This document shows positions 16,369 through 24,475 of a stretch of 37,798 nucleotides of DNA, one piece after another. The position numbers and the translations under genes are program-made. Source of the DNA: Mesorhizobium tamadayense (GTDB lineage: Bacteria > Pseudomonadota > Alphaproteobacteria > Rhizobiales > Rhizobiaceae); contig NZ_RQXT01000062.1 of NCBI RefSeq assembly GCF_003863365.1, forward strand, positions 1 through 37,798. The letters run 5' to 3'. The notes beneath the pieces are model-generated. The model was not told the origin of the DNA. It was given only the letters and a program-made list of their open reading frames with translations, and made no database searches. Within the stretch, counting starts at the first letter, position 1, and each line of letters opens with the position of its first letter.

Positions 16369-17316
16369 TCAGAAGCCCTTTCCGATCATCTGCGCGATAT
16401 TGTCCGCAGTGACGGAAACTGTGGGCAGCGTGATGGTCGGTGGAACCTGCTCGCCCTTGGCGACCTTATAGGCGGTCTCGATTCCCTCCGGCGCCACGAA
16501 CGGGTATACGAAGGTCGCCGCGAGCTTGCCCTGCTTGACGGCTTCGAACGCGGTTTCCTGGCCGTCGATGCCGACAACCGCCACTTCGTTAAGCCGCCCG
16601 GCAGTCTCGAGGACCTGGATGGCGCCGAGCGCCATTTCGTCATTGTGCGCGTACACTGCCTGAATCTGGCCCGGGCCGAAGCGCTGAACCATATCCTCCA
16701 TGAACTTGACCGCCTTGTCGCGTGTGTAGTCGCAGTTCTGCGAAGCGACGACCTTCATGTCCGGATATTTCGCGATCGCTTCGGCGAAGCCCTTGTTGCG
16801 GTCTATGGTGGCGGAAGCGCCCGCGGTGCCCTGCAACTCGATAATGGCGCCCTTGCCATTCAGTTTCTTGGCGAGGAACTCGCCCGCGCCGACGCCGAGC
16901 GGCAGATTCTCGCCGCCGACATGCACCGTCACAGGCGTATTGACCTTGCGATCGAGCGTGACGACCTTTATGCCGGCATCCATGGCCTCCTTGACCACGG
17001 GCGTCAGTGCCTGCTCGGTCAGCGGCGAGATCATCAGCACCTTGATGCCTTGCGCGATCAGGTTTTCAACGTCGGCCACCTGCTTGGATGCATCGTTGTT
17101 GCCGTCGGTGACGATGAAGTCGACGTCCCGATAATGCTCGGCGGCATATTTCTTGTTGCCCTCCACCATGGCCACACGCCACGGGTGATTCATGGTGCCT
17201 TGGCTAAAGCCGATCTTGATCTTCTCCTCGGCGAAGGCGGCGCCGGTCAGCATGCAGCCTGCCACCAGGGTGGCGGCCAGCGCGGTCGTGCGTAGGAAAT
17301 GTCTGCGAGTGGTCAT
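16369..17316 (-). CDS. CUT2 periplasmic sugar-binding protein
   Basis: A 315-residue RbsB-like binding protein of normal length. It has an N-terminal signal with a twin-arginine-like start (TTRRHFLRTTALAATLVAG, cleavage after AFA). The mature fold begins KIKIGFSQGTMNHPWR and includes SPLTEQALTPVVKEAMDAGIKVV and VVGIDGQETAFEAVKQG, typical of Peripla_BP_4. The ATG at 17316 is chosen over an upstream TTG because an AGGAGGAG site lies 8 bases before it. It works with the permease directly upstream and the ATPase at 20722-22215. It is flanked on both sides by stem-loops, consistent with higher expression than its neighbours. Confidence 0.94.
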   Translation of the reverse strand: MTTRRHFLRTTALAATLVAGCMLTGAAFAEEKIKIGFSQGTMNHPWRVAMVEGNKKYAAEHYRDVDFIVTDGNNDASKQVADVENLIAQGIKVLMISPLTEQALTPVVKEAMDAGIKVVTLDRKVNTPVTVHVGGENLPLGVGAGEFLAKKLNGKGAIIELQGTAGASATIDRNKGFAEAIAKYPDMKVVASQNCDYTRDKAVKFMEDMVQRFGPGQIQAVYAHNDEMALGAIQVLETAGRLNEVAVVGIDGQETAFEAVKQGKLAATFVYPFVAPEGIETAYKVAKGEQVPPTITLPTVSVTADNIAQMIGKGF

Positions 17317-17365
17317 TTTCAAAACTCCTCCTTTGGACTTCAGTTTAGCTTTCCAGCCGCCCCAA

Positions 17366-17388
17366 CCGGCCTGCTGCGGCAGGACCGG
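17366..17388 (-). terminator. stem-loop between permease and binding-protein genes
   Basis: A hairpin with CCGG/CCGG outer and CCTGC/GCAGG inner pairing, one bulged base and a TGCG loop, in the 85-bp gap. There is no T-run. Processing or stability roles are more likely than termination. Confidence 0.35.
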
Positions 17389-17401
17389 ACACGCCTGGAT
17401 G

Positions 17402-18397
17402 TCAGGACCGCACGCGATGGCGGTAGACCTCGAACATCACCGCAGCGATGATGATGGCGCCCTTGACGATCTGTTGCGTGAAGGGCGAAATGCCGAGCAA
17501 GTTCAGAATGTTAGCCATTACAGCAATGATCGCGGCGCCGATAACCGTGCCGATCACGCCGCCCTCGCCGCCGAACAGGCTAGTCCCGCCGATGACGACG
17601 ATCGAGATTGCTTCAAGCTCCAGGTTAGTTCCCGCGGTCGGCTCGCCGACTGTTAGCCTCGACACGAAAACCAGAGCGGTCAGCGCTGATAGCAGGCCAG
17701 AAATCACATAGACCGACATCAGGGTTCGGGGCACGCTTATCCCTGCCAGCCGCGCGGCCTCGGTGTTCGAACCGACGGCATAGACCTGGCGCCCGAACGG
17801 CGTGTGACGAAGGACGACGAAGGCTACGGCGGCGATGGCGGCAAAAAGCCAGATCGGAACCGGGATGCCGAGCAGAAATCCGCTGCCCAGATAAGCGAAG
17901 GCATCCGCAGCATCGCCAAGCGCCTTCGGTTCGCCATTGGCGATCGTCATGGCTATGCCGCGGCCCATCACCAACGTACCCAAGGTCATGATGAAGGGCG
18001 GCATGCCGAAAAAAACGACGCCCGCACCATTCACCGCGCCAAACAAGGCACCGATGGCAAGCGCGGCGATCACGGCCAGTGGTATCGAAACGCCGTTTGA
18101 AATCATCAGCGCCGTCGACACCGCCACGACCCCAACAATCGAGCCGACCGAAAGATCGATGCCGCGTGTCAGGATAACGAAGGTCATGCCGACGCTGACG
18201 ATGCCGAACAGAGCGACCTGACGACCGACGTTCAGCACATTGCCCATGTGAACGAAGTTCGGCGAAAGGTATATGGCGAAGGCACACAGCACGATCAGAA
18301 CCCAGAGCAGCCCGAGGCTCTGCGCCCAACCGCGTAGGCGTCCCATGGACCCCGGCTGAAGCACGGCCGATGCTTGTCTTGTCGTCATCTCAACCAT
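17402..18397 (-). CDS. CUT2 sugar ABC transporter permease
   Basis: A 331-residue RbsC-type permease with about eight to ten membrane segments. It has the motif MTFVILTRGIDLSVGSIVGV, the middle motif GSNTEAARLAGI and the C-terminal IGGTSLFGGEGGVIGTVIG. A GGGAGG site supports the ATG at 18397. It is the only permease of the region-2 importer and presumably forms a homodimer. Binding-protein and permease genes are adjacent, but the ATPase gene lies beyond the HAD and aldehyde dehydrogenase genes, so the importer genes are interleaved with enzymes. Confidence 0.94.
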   Translation of the reverse strand: MVEMTTRQASAVLQPGSMGRLRGWAQSLGLLWVLIVLCAFAIYLSPNFVHMGNVLNVGRQVALFGIVSVGMTFVILTRGIDLSVGSIVGVVAVSTALMISNGVSIPLAVIAALAIGALFGAVNGAGVVFFGMPPFIMTLGTLVMGRGIAMTIANGEPKALGDAADAFAYLGSGFLLGIPVPIWLFAAIAAVAFVVLRHTPFGRQVYAVGSNTEAARLAGISVPRTLMSVYVISGLLSALTALVFVSRLTVGEPTAGTNLELEAISIVVIGGTSLFGGEGGVIGTVIGAAIIAVMANILNLLGISPFTQQIVKGAIIIAAVMFEVYRHRVRS

Positions 18398-18410
18398 CCC
18401 TTCCTCCCAT

Positions 18411-19235
18411 TCATTGCGCGGCAGTGGATCTCGGCTCCCGGCTCCGCATCAGCCAGGCTATGGCATCGGCCAGGCCGCCCTCGTCGCAGGACGGTCCAAC
18501 GAAGTGCGCAAGCTGCATGACCGGCGGCACAGCATTTGCTACGGTCATCGCGGTTCCCGCCCAGGCCAACATTTCGACGTCGTTTTCCGCATCGCCGGCG
18601 GCCGCGCATTCATCAGGCGCGAAGCCAAGCCGCGCTGTGACGAGGCTTATTGCAGTCTTCTTCGATACCACCGGCGGCCCGATCTCGAGCAGGCGCGGAT
18701 GCGATCCCGACACGGACAGCTGTTCGCCAAGCGTTTGGCCGAGCAATGCGAAGGCTTCCCGGTCGGAGGCCCGGCCGGCAACGCACATGATCTTGCCGGG
18801 TTCGCCCGGAAGCGCTTCAAGCGTTTCTGCTACGAATAAGGGTTCCCTCGTCACCGCGGCTTCGCGTGCGACGAGCGGGTCGTCGGTCAGTGCAAAAACT
18901 GCATCACCGGTGAACCACATTGGCCGGACGCCTGCCGCTTGCGCCGTTGCCATGGCACGCAGGGCGTCGGCGCGCGGTATCCGCTGCTGCGAGATCGTGG
19001 ACCCGGTTGCAACATTGCCGATCCAGCCGCCGTTGAACGCGATGACGAGATCGGCGATACCCAGCCGGTCCGCCAATGGCTTCACACCGAGCGGAGAACG
19101 TGCGGTCGCCAGAACGACGACGGTTCCTTTGTCCTTAGCCACGCGTATGGCATCGGCGACCCGCTGCGGCAGCAAATAGTCGTGGGTGAGCAAGGTCCGG
19201 TCGACGTCGGAAACGATGAGGCGGGGGGTGGTCAT
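18411..19235 (-). CDS. HAD-superfamily (Cof-type) phosphatase
   Basis: A 274-residue class IIB HAD hydrolase. Motif I is DVDRT, with the nucleophile Asp10 and the acid/base Asp12. Motif II lies in VLATARS. Motif III is a lysine in the VVSKKTA stretch, and motif IV is GDAEND. Such Cof-like enzymes dephosphorylate sugar phosphates or related metabolites. The start overlaps the end of the aldehyde dehydrogenase gene by 4 bases, so it is translationally coupled. It may control the level of a phosphorylated intermediate or clear a toxic sugar phosphate. The substrate is unknown. Confidence 0.9.
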   Translation of the reverse strand: MTTPRLIVSDVDRTLLTHDYLLPQRVADAIRVAKDKGTVVVLATARSPLGVKPLADRLGIADLVIAFNGGWIGNVATGSTISQQRIPRADALRAMATAQAAGVRPMWFTGDAVFALTDDPLVAREAAVTREPLFVAETLEALPGEPGKIMCVAGRASDREAFALLGQTLGEQLSVSGSHPRLLEIGPPVVSKKTAISLVTARLGFAPDECAAAGDAENDVEMLAWAGTAMTVANAVPPVMQLAHFVGPSCDEGGLADAIAWLMRSREPRSTAAQ

Positions 19236-20713
19236 TGACCGCCTCGGATCGGGAACACCGGGGCACGAGATCCGGTCTGGATTAGAAGCGTCTTGAGCTG
19301 CGTGAACTCCTCGAAACCGGCCTGTCCCATTTCGTAACCGAAACCGGAGCCCTTGACGCCGGTGAGCGGAAGCTGCGGCGCACCATCGATAATCGTATTG
19401 GCCTGGACCCAGCCGCTCCTCAGGCGTTTGGCCACGGTGAGGACGGTGTCGATGTTCTTCGACCAGATGTAGTTCGACAGGCCATAGGCGGTATCATTGG
19501 CCAGTCGCACCGCGTCGTCTGTTGTGTCGAACCGGGTGATGCTGAGTACAGGGCCGAAGATCTCTTCGCGGAAGATCGCCATGCGCGGCTCGACGCGATC
19601 GAAGATGGTTGCCTCGTGGAAGTGTCCGGCCATTCCTCCCGCAATGTTGCCGCCTAGAACAAGCTCCGCGCCGTCCTCGATCCCACCCCTGACGAATCCC
19701 GCCACCTTTTCCAGATGATTGCTGTCGATCAGCGCCCCAATGTCGGTGTCTTCGTCGAACGGATCGCCGACCTTCATCGCGCGCGCCCGTGCGACCACTT
19801 TCGCGATGAACTGATCGGCGATGGACGATTGAACGAACAGCCGCGAGCCTGACACGCAGCATTCGCCGTTGTTGAAGAAGACACCCATCAGCGCGCCGTC
19901 AATGGCGGCATCGAGGTCGGCATCGGCAAAGACGATGTTGGCCGACTTGCCGCCAAGCTCGACTGAGGACTTGACCAGGTGGCGCGATGTGTTGGCGACG
20001 ACGCGGCTGCCGGTGCGGGTCGATCCGGTGAAGGAAACGAAGTCGATGCCGGGATGCGTTGTCAGGTGATCGCCTACCGTCGCGCCATAGCCGCTGACGA
20101 CATTGAAGGCGCCGGCAGGCAGCCCTGCCTCGCTCGCCAGCGCCGCGATCTCGAAGGCCGAACCGGATGTGAATTCGGACGGCTTCAGCACGACCGTGCA
20201 GCCGGCGGCGAGCGCGAACGGCACCTTCTGGGACAGAATAAGGGCCGGGAAGTTCCACGGCGTAACCAGCGCCACGACCCCCACCGGCTCGCGCGTGACC
20301 AGCGCTGTCTTGCCCTCGCCGATGTTGGTGTAGGACAGACCCGCCATCTGCATGGCAAGGGAGGCGGCGTAGCGTGTCAGGCCGATCGCGCCGTCGATGT
20401 CGCCCCGAGCAAACCTTATCGGCTTGCCAACCTCTTCGACCTCTATCCCCAGCAACCGTTCACGATTGGCACGGATGAGTTCGGCAAGCCGGTTGAGCAC
20501 TTCGGCCCGCTCCATGCCGCTCATGCGCGGCCAAGGCCCCTCCTCGAACGCGATGCGTGCTGATTCGACCGCGAGATCCATATCCGTTGGCGAGCCGTCG
20601 GCATAGGTCGCGATCCGCTCGCCACTAGCTGGCGCTCTGCGTTCAATTGATCCTGTGCCCCAACCAGCAACGAACCGCCCACCGATGAACTGTTGGTAGC
20701 TGCGCATGCCCAT
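19232..20713 (-). CDS. NAD(P)-dependent aldehyde dehydrogenase
   Basis: A 493-residue aldehyde dehydrogenase. Asn154 (PWNFP), Lys177 (KPSE), the general base Glu252 (VELGGKS) and the catalytic Cys286 (FNNGECC) are all present, so the enzyme should be active. The start at 20713 is chosen because of an AAGGAG site 4 bases before it; an ATG two codons later is also possible. The longer open frame upstream lies inside the ATPase gene. It would oxidise an aldehyde or semialdehyde intermediate to the acid. Together with the lyase and the CoA enzymes it suggests a pathway through an oxidised sugar acid or short-chain acid. Confidence 0.93.
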   Translation of the reverse strand: MGMRSYQQFIGGRFVAGWGTGSIERRAPASGERIATYADGSPTDMDLAVESARIAFEEGPWPRMSGMERAEVLNRLAELIRANRERLLGIEVEEVGKPIRFARGDIDGAIGLTRYAASLAMQMAGLSYTNIGEGKTALVTREPVGVVALVTPWNFPALILSQKVPFALAAGCTVVLKPSEFTSGSAFEIAALASEAGLPAGAFNVVSGYGATVGDHLTTHPGIDFVSFTGSTRTGSRVVANTSRHLVKSSVELGGKSANIVFADADLDAAIDGALMGVFFNNGECCVSGSRLFVQSSIADQFIAKVVARARAMKVGDPFDEDTDIGALIDSNHLEKVAGFVRGGIEDGAELVLGGNIAGGMAGHFHEATIFDRVEPRMAIFREEIFGPVLSITRFDTTDDAVRLANDTAYGLSNYIWSKNIDTVLTVAKRLRSGWVQANTIIDGAPQLPLTGVKGSGFGYEMGQAGFEEFTQLKTLLIQTGSRAPVFPIRGGQ

Positions 20714-20721
20714 CTCGCTCC

Positions 20722-22215
20722 TTACTGCCAGACCGCGTGGGCCATGATGGTTTCCTCGGTCGCGCCTTCCCCCTCCAGGACCGCCGTGACGGTGCCTTCC
20801 CGCATCACGACGATGCGGTTGCAAAGGCCTAGAATTTCCGGAAGCTCGGACGAGACCATCACGACGGCCGCACCACGCTTGGAGGTCAACTCGACAAGCA
20901 GGTCGTAGATCTCGCGCTTGGCGGCCACGTCGACACCGCGCGTCGGCTCATCCACCAGAAGGATCTTGGTTCCCGCGTGCAACTGCCGGGCTATGCCGCA
21001 CTTCTGCTGGTTGCCGCCCGAGAGTGTGCGCACCTTGGCATCGGCGCTCGGCGTCTTGATGCGCATCTGCTGAATGAAGCGGGAAACCTGCTCCTGTTCG
21101 CGCCTGCGGCTGATTAGGCCGCCCTGGACGATCGCTGCCAGTTCGGAAACGGTGACGTTGAAGGCAACCGACTGTTCTAGGAAAAGACCCTCGGTCTTGC
21201 GATCTTCCGGCAGTAAGCCGATCCCGTGGGCGAGCGCCGCACGCGGCCCATCGACTGCGACCGCCTTGCCATCGATCCTGATCTCGCCGCTGTCGATCGC
21301 GTCGGCGCCGGCGATTGCGCGCAGCACCTCCGTCCGACCGGCCCCGGCGAGACCGCAGATGCCGACGATCTCACCTTGCCTGACATCGAAAGAAATATCC
21401 TTCAAAACGCCGGCTCGCGAGACGTTGCGCACTTCCAGGCGCACCTCCCGGCCCGGTTTCGAACGGGGCGGGAACACGTCCTTGAGCTCCCGCCCGACCA
21501 TGTGGCGAATGAGGTCGGCGGTTGTCGTCTGCGCCAGCGGAATGGACGCTACAACCTGGCCATCGCGCAGCACGGTGACGTCGTCGCAGATCTCGTAGAG
21601 CTCCTTGAGACGATGCGTGATGTAGATGAAGGACACGCCCTGTTCGGCGCTGAGCCGCCGGATCGTCATGAACATGTGTTCCAACTCGGCGTCGCCCAGG
21701 ACGGCGGACGGCTCGTCGAGCACCACGATGCGCGCTTCGCGTGCGATCGCCTTGGCGATCTCCACCATTTGGCGCTGGGCTACGCTTATCGCATCGATCC
21801 GGGCGGCCGGATCAACCCGGAAACCCAATCTGTCCAACACCTCGCGAGCCGCGGCTTTGGCCTTGCGCCAGTCGACGGTGCCGAGCCCGGTCTTCGGCAA
21901 TCGGCCAAGAAAGATATTCTCGGCAACCGTCAGGTGGGGCGCCTGGGCCAGTTCCTGGTAAATGACTGCAATGCCAAGCTCGAGCATCCGCTGGGGCGTC
22001 GGCGTCGGCACGACAGCGCCGTCGACCACCACCTCGCCTTCATTGGCAAGGAAGGCACCGGAAAGGACGCGCATCAACGTCGACTTGCCAGCGCCGTTTT
22101 CGCCGATCACGCCATGGACGCTGCCTCTGCGCACGGCAAAGCTGACGTCATTCAGCGCGTACACACCGGGAAAGCGCTTGTGGATGCCGCGCATCTCGAG
22201 AACTGGATCTTTCAT
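20722..22215 (-). CDS. CUT2 sugar ABC transporter, double ATP-binding protein
   Basis: A 497-residue tandem ATPase of the RbsA/MglA type. Domain 1 has Walker A GENGAGKST (38-46), signature ISVAQRQ and Walker B IVVLDEPSAV. Domain 2 has the degenerate P-loop GICGLAGAGRTE, signature LSGGNQQ and LLVDEPTRGVD. The ATG at 22215 is preferred to an upstream TTG because GAGG lies 6 bases before it. A LacI-type palindrome overlaps the region just upstream, so this gene probably starts its own regulated transcript. It powers the permease/binding-protein pair at 16369-18397. Confidence 0.93.
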   Translation of the reverse strand: MKDPVLEMRGIHKRFPGVYALNDVSFAVRRGSVHGVIGENGAGKSTLMRVLSGAFLANEGEVVVDGAVVPTPTPQRMLELGIAVIYQELAQAPHLTVAENIFLGRLPKTGLGTVDWRKAKAAAREVLDRLGFRVDPAARIDAISVAQRQMVEIAKAIAREARIVVLDEPSAVLGDAELEHMFMTIRRLSAEQGVSFIYITHRLKELYEICDDVTVLRDGQVVASIPLAQTTTADLIRHMVGRELKDVFPPRSKPGREVRLEVRNVSRAGVLKDISFDVRQGEIVGICGLAGAGRTEVLRAIAGADAIDSGEIRIDGKAVAVDGPRAALAHGIGLLPEDRKTEGLFLEQSVAFNVTVSELAAIVQGGLISRRREQEQVSRFIQQMRIKTPSADAKVRTLSGGNQQKCGIARQLHAGTKILLVDEPTRGVDVAAKREIYDLLVELTSKRGAAVVMVSSELPEILGLCNRIVVMREGTVTAVLEGEGATEETIMAHAVWQ

Positions 22216-22227
22216 CTTGAGCCTCAA

Positions 22228-22241
22228 GAAATCGTTTTCAC
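22228..22241. promoter_or_regulatory. LacI-type operator before the importer ATPase gene
   Basis: The 14 bases GAAATCGTTTTCAC are identical to 24340-24353 before the CoA transferase gene. The core is GAAA-N4-TTTC with a central CG, the form expected of LacI-family operators. It lies in the 43-bp gap between the SDR and ATPase genes, 13 bases from the start codon. This implies an internal promoter or roadblock under the same regulator. Confidence 0.6.
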
Positions 22242-22258
22242 GCCTTGCTCAAAAAAGC

Positions 22259-23086
22259 TCACAAGCGGTGGATCTGCATACCGCCGCCGATGTGGTAGAT
22301 GTCTCCCGTGCTGAATGGCAGGCCGCCTGCAGCCAAGGTCGCCACGGCGCGAGCAATGTCTTCCGGCTGGCCCCACCGTCGAATCGCCGACAGCTGGCCC
22401 GCCTCGACCTGAGACGAGTACTTCTCGTAGACGTCGGCGGTCATGTCGGTCTGGATCAAGCCCGGGCGAATCTCGTGCACCCGGATGCCGGCGTCCGCCA
22501 GTCGGATCGCAAACTGTTGCGAGGCCATCGAGAGCCCGGCCTTCGATATGCAGTACGGACCCTTTTCCGGTGAGACGAGGCCAGCATTGGCGGAGGTGAT
22601 CGTCACGACCGATCGCTCCGACGCGGTTTGCGGCCTTGAAAGCATCGCGCGGGCGACTGCCTGGGTGAGGAAAAATGTGCCGCGCAGGTTGACGCCGACC
22701 AGCCGGTCGAACATTTCCTCGGTGACATCCAGAAGGTCGCCGCGCACGCTCACCTGCACGCCGGCATTGTTGACCAGACAGGTGATCTCGCCCAGGTCGC
22801 GTTCGAGGCCTTCGACAAAGGCCGCGTTGCCCGATGTCTCGGAGATGTCCCTGCGGTAGAAAGCGCTGTTGCGCCCGAGCTTGTTCACAAGATCGACTGT
22901 CTCGCTGGCATTCTCGTCGTCGACGATATCGACGATTGCTATGTCGAAGCCCACCCGTGCAAGCTCGCAACAGATGGCGCGGCCAATGCCGCGTCGGCCG
23001 CCTGTGACAACCGCAAGACCGCGGCCGCCGGAAGGCTGCCGTTCAGTCACGCCCCCGACCGCTGGAGCAGCCTGGCTCAGCATCAT
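22259..23086 (-). CDS. short-chain dehydrogenase/reductase
   Basis: A 275-residue classical SDR. The nucleotide motif TGGRRGIG is at 28-35, NNAG lies in LVNNAGVQV, and the active site is Ser (TITSANAG) with Tyr-x-x-x-Lys (YCISK). About 22 extra residues precede the Rossmann fold. The ATG at 23086 overlaps the stop of the CoA transferase gene (ATGA) and has a GGAAGG site; longer upstream frames fall inside that gene. It oxidises or reduces a hydroxyl/carbonyl with NAD(P). It resembles sugar and 3-oxoacyl reductase-type SDRs, but the substrate cannot be read from the sequence. Confidence 0.92.
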   Translation of the reverse strand: MMLSQAAPAVGGVTERQPSGGRGLAVVTGGRRGIGRAICCELARVGFDIAIVDIVDDENASETVDLVNKLGRNSAFYRRDISETSGNAAFVEGLERDLGEITCLVNNAGVQVSVRGDLLDVTEEMFDRLVGVNLRGTFFLTQAVARAMLSRPQTASERSVVTITSANAGLVSPEKGPYCISKAGLSMASQQFAIRLADAGIRVHEIRPGLIQTDMTADVYEKYSSQVEAGQLSAIRRWGQPEDIARAVATLAAGGLPFSTGDIYHIGGGMQIHRL

Positions 23087-24300
23087 GACGCCTTCCTTTC
23101 CACGGCAGTGCCGATACCGCTCGCGGCGACCACTGCCTTCGAGGCCAACAAGCTCTGGACTTCGCCTTCGGCATAACCGAGCTCGTGCAGGATCTCGCGG
23201 GTATGCTCGCCAATCTCGAGCGCCAGGCATCGCAGTGCCGGCACCTCTCCGTCATAGCGGTTGGGATGATTGACCAGATAGATGGTACGGCCTCGCACGG
23301 TGACCTGGCGGAACACCTGCGCGTGGCTCAACTGCGGATCAGCCAGCAGGTCATCATAGTGGTTGATCGGCGCCCACCAGATGCCATGGCGATCAAAACG
23401 GTCAGCGAGTTCCGCCACAGAAAAGATCGCCGTGGCCTGGGCCAGCCGGCGGGCGTATTCATCCCTATCCGCATACCGGTCAACGTCTGCGACTTCGCGA
23501 AGACCGTCGCTGTCGAGCGCCTCGGCCAGAACCGAGGAGTCGCAGAGCGAGATCACGACATGGCCGTCAGTGGCGGGATAGACGCCATAAGGCGCAGCGT
23601 GAAACCAGGTGGCAAGGTTCTTCTCGCGCTTCAGGACTTCGCGGCTCTTCCCGCCCGCGAAGTAGTTGACAAGGGGCTCCCCCTGCAAATCGATCGCCGA
23701 GTTGATCAGGCTGGCTTCGACGCGCGTGCCTTTGCCGCTGCGAAGCCGGCGCACCAGCGCGCCCAGGATGCCCATCGCCAGCAGCGCGCCGCCATGCTGG
23801 TCGACGACCGCCGCTCCGACCGGCGTCGGGCCCCGATCGGGGGTGCCGGTGACGCTCATGAGGCCTGACCGCGCCTGAGCGAGAAGGTCCTGGCCCGGCT
23901 TCAGCGCCATCGGTCCGGTCGCGCCGAACCCGCTGGCAGAGGCGAGGATCAGTGTGGGATTGATCGCGCGAAGCGCTTCGTCGTCGAAGCCCAGCTTGGC
24001 GAACACGCCCGGCCGGAAATTCTCCATGACCACGTCGGCCTCGGCGATCAGCCGGCGCGCTACTTCCTTGCCCTCGGGACTTTTCAGATCAACGCCGATG
24101 GACCGCTTGTTACGGTTGGCGCACAGGTAGAAGCCACTGACGCCCTCCACATATACGTCGGCGCCCGACCACCGCCGCTCATGAGCACCATCTATCGGCT
24201 CGACCTTGATGACATCAGCACCCATGTCAGCCAGATACTGGGCGCCTGCTGGACCCTGCAGGAAATGGCAAAAGCTGACGACCTTGATCCCGCTGAGCAT
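23083..24300 (-). CDS. CaiB/BaiF-type (class III) CoA transferase
   Basis: A 405-residue family III CoA transferase. The N-terminal segment VVSFCHFLQGPAGAQYLADMG and KVEP, the middle ENFRPGVF and SGFGATGP, and the catalytic aspartate Asp167 in GAAVVDQHGG are all in the usual places. These enzymes move CoA between carboxylic acids through an aspartyl-CoA intermediate. It is the first gene of the region-2 run and has a LacI-type operator 38 bases upstream. With the enoyl-CoA hydratase at the other end it points to CoA activation of a carboxylic acid derived from the imported compound. The acid and the CoA donor are unknown. Confidence 0.93.
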   Translation of the reverse strand: MLSGIKVVSFCHFLQGPAGAQYLADMGADVIKVEPIDGAHERRWSGADVYVEGVSGFYLCANRNKRSIGVDLKSPEGKEVARRLIAEADVVMENFRPGVFAKLGFDDEALRAINPTLILASASGFGATGPMALKPGQDLLAQARSGLMSVTGTPDRGPTPVGAAVVDQHGGALLAMGILGALVRRLRSGKGTRVEASLINSAIDLQGEPLVNYFAGGKSREVLKREKNLATWFHAAPYGVYPATDGHVVISLCDSSVLAEALDSDGLREVADVDRYADRDEYARRLAQATAIFSVAELADRFDRHGIWWAPINHYDDLLADPQLSHAQVFRQVTVRGRTIYLVNHPNRYDGEVPALRCLALEIGEHTREILHELGYAEGEVQSLLASKAVVAASGIGTAVERKAS

Positions 24301-24337
24301 GTCTCTTCCCTTTACGTGGCGCTATGATTGCGCTTTC

Positions 24338-24353
24338 GTGAAATCGTTTTCAC
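24338..24353. promoter_or_regulatory. LacI-type operator before the CoA transferase gene
   Basis: GTGAAATCGTTTTCAC is an inverted repeat of GTGAAA/TTTCAC around TCGT, 38 bases upstream of the CoA transferase start and in the divergent lacI intergenic region. It is the best-conserved of three similar sites. Confidence 0.65.
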
Positions 24354-24437
24354 AACTTTTCTTACCGCTGTCAACCCAGATTTCTGGACTTTTTTCTGAA
24401 AAAGATATCTGGCGACCTGAAAGAAATTGTGCGATCT

Positions 24438-24451
24438 AGAAAACGGTTTCT
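24438..24451. promoter_or_regulatory. LacI-type operator before lacI (autoregulation)
   Basis: AGAAAACGGTTTCT, with AGAAA/TTTCT arms and a central CG, lies 25 bases upstream of the lacI start. It has the same GAAA-N4-TTTC core as the sites at 24338 and 22228, so the regulator probably controls its own gene. Confidence 0.55.
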
Positions 24452-24475
24452 CAAAATTGGCAATGGCCATACTCA

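Noticed and set aside
23083..24300. Possible loss of the catalytic aspartate in the CoA transferase, from VEASLIN near residue 194-200
   Set aside because: The catalytic aspartate belongs to the earlier GAAVVDQHGG segment and is present as Asp167, so the enzyme looks intact.
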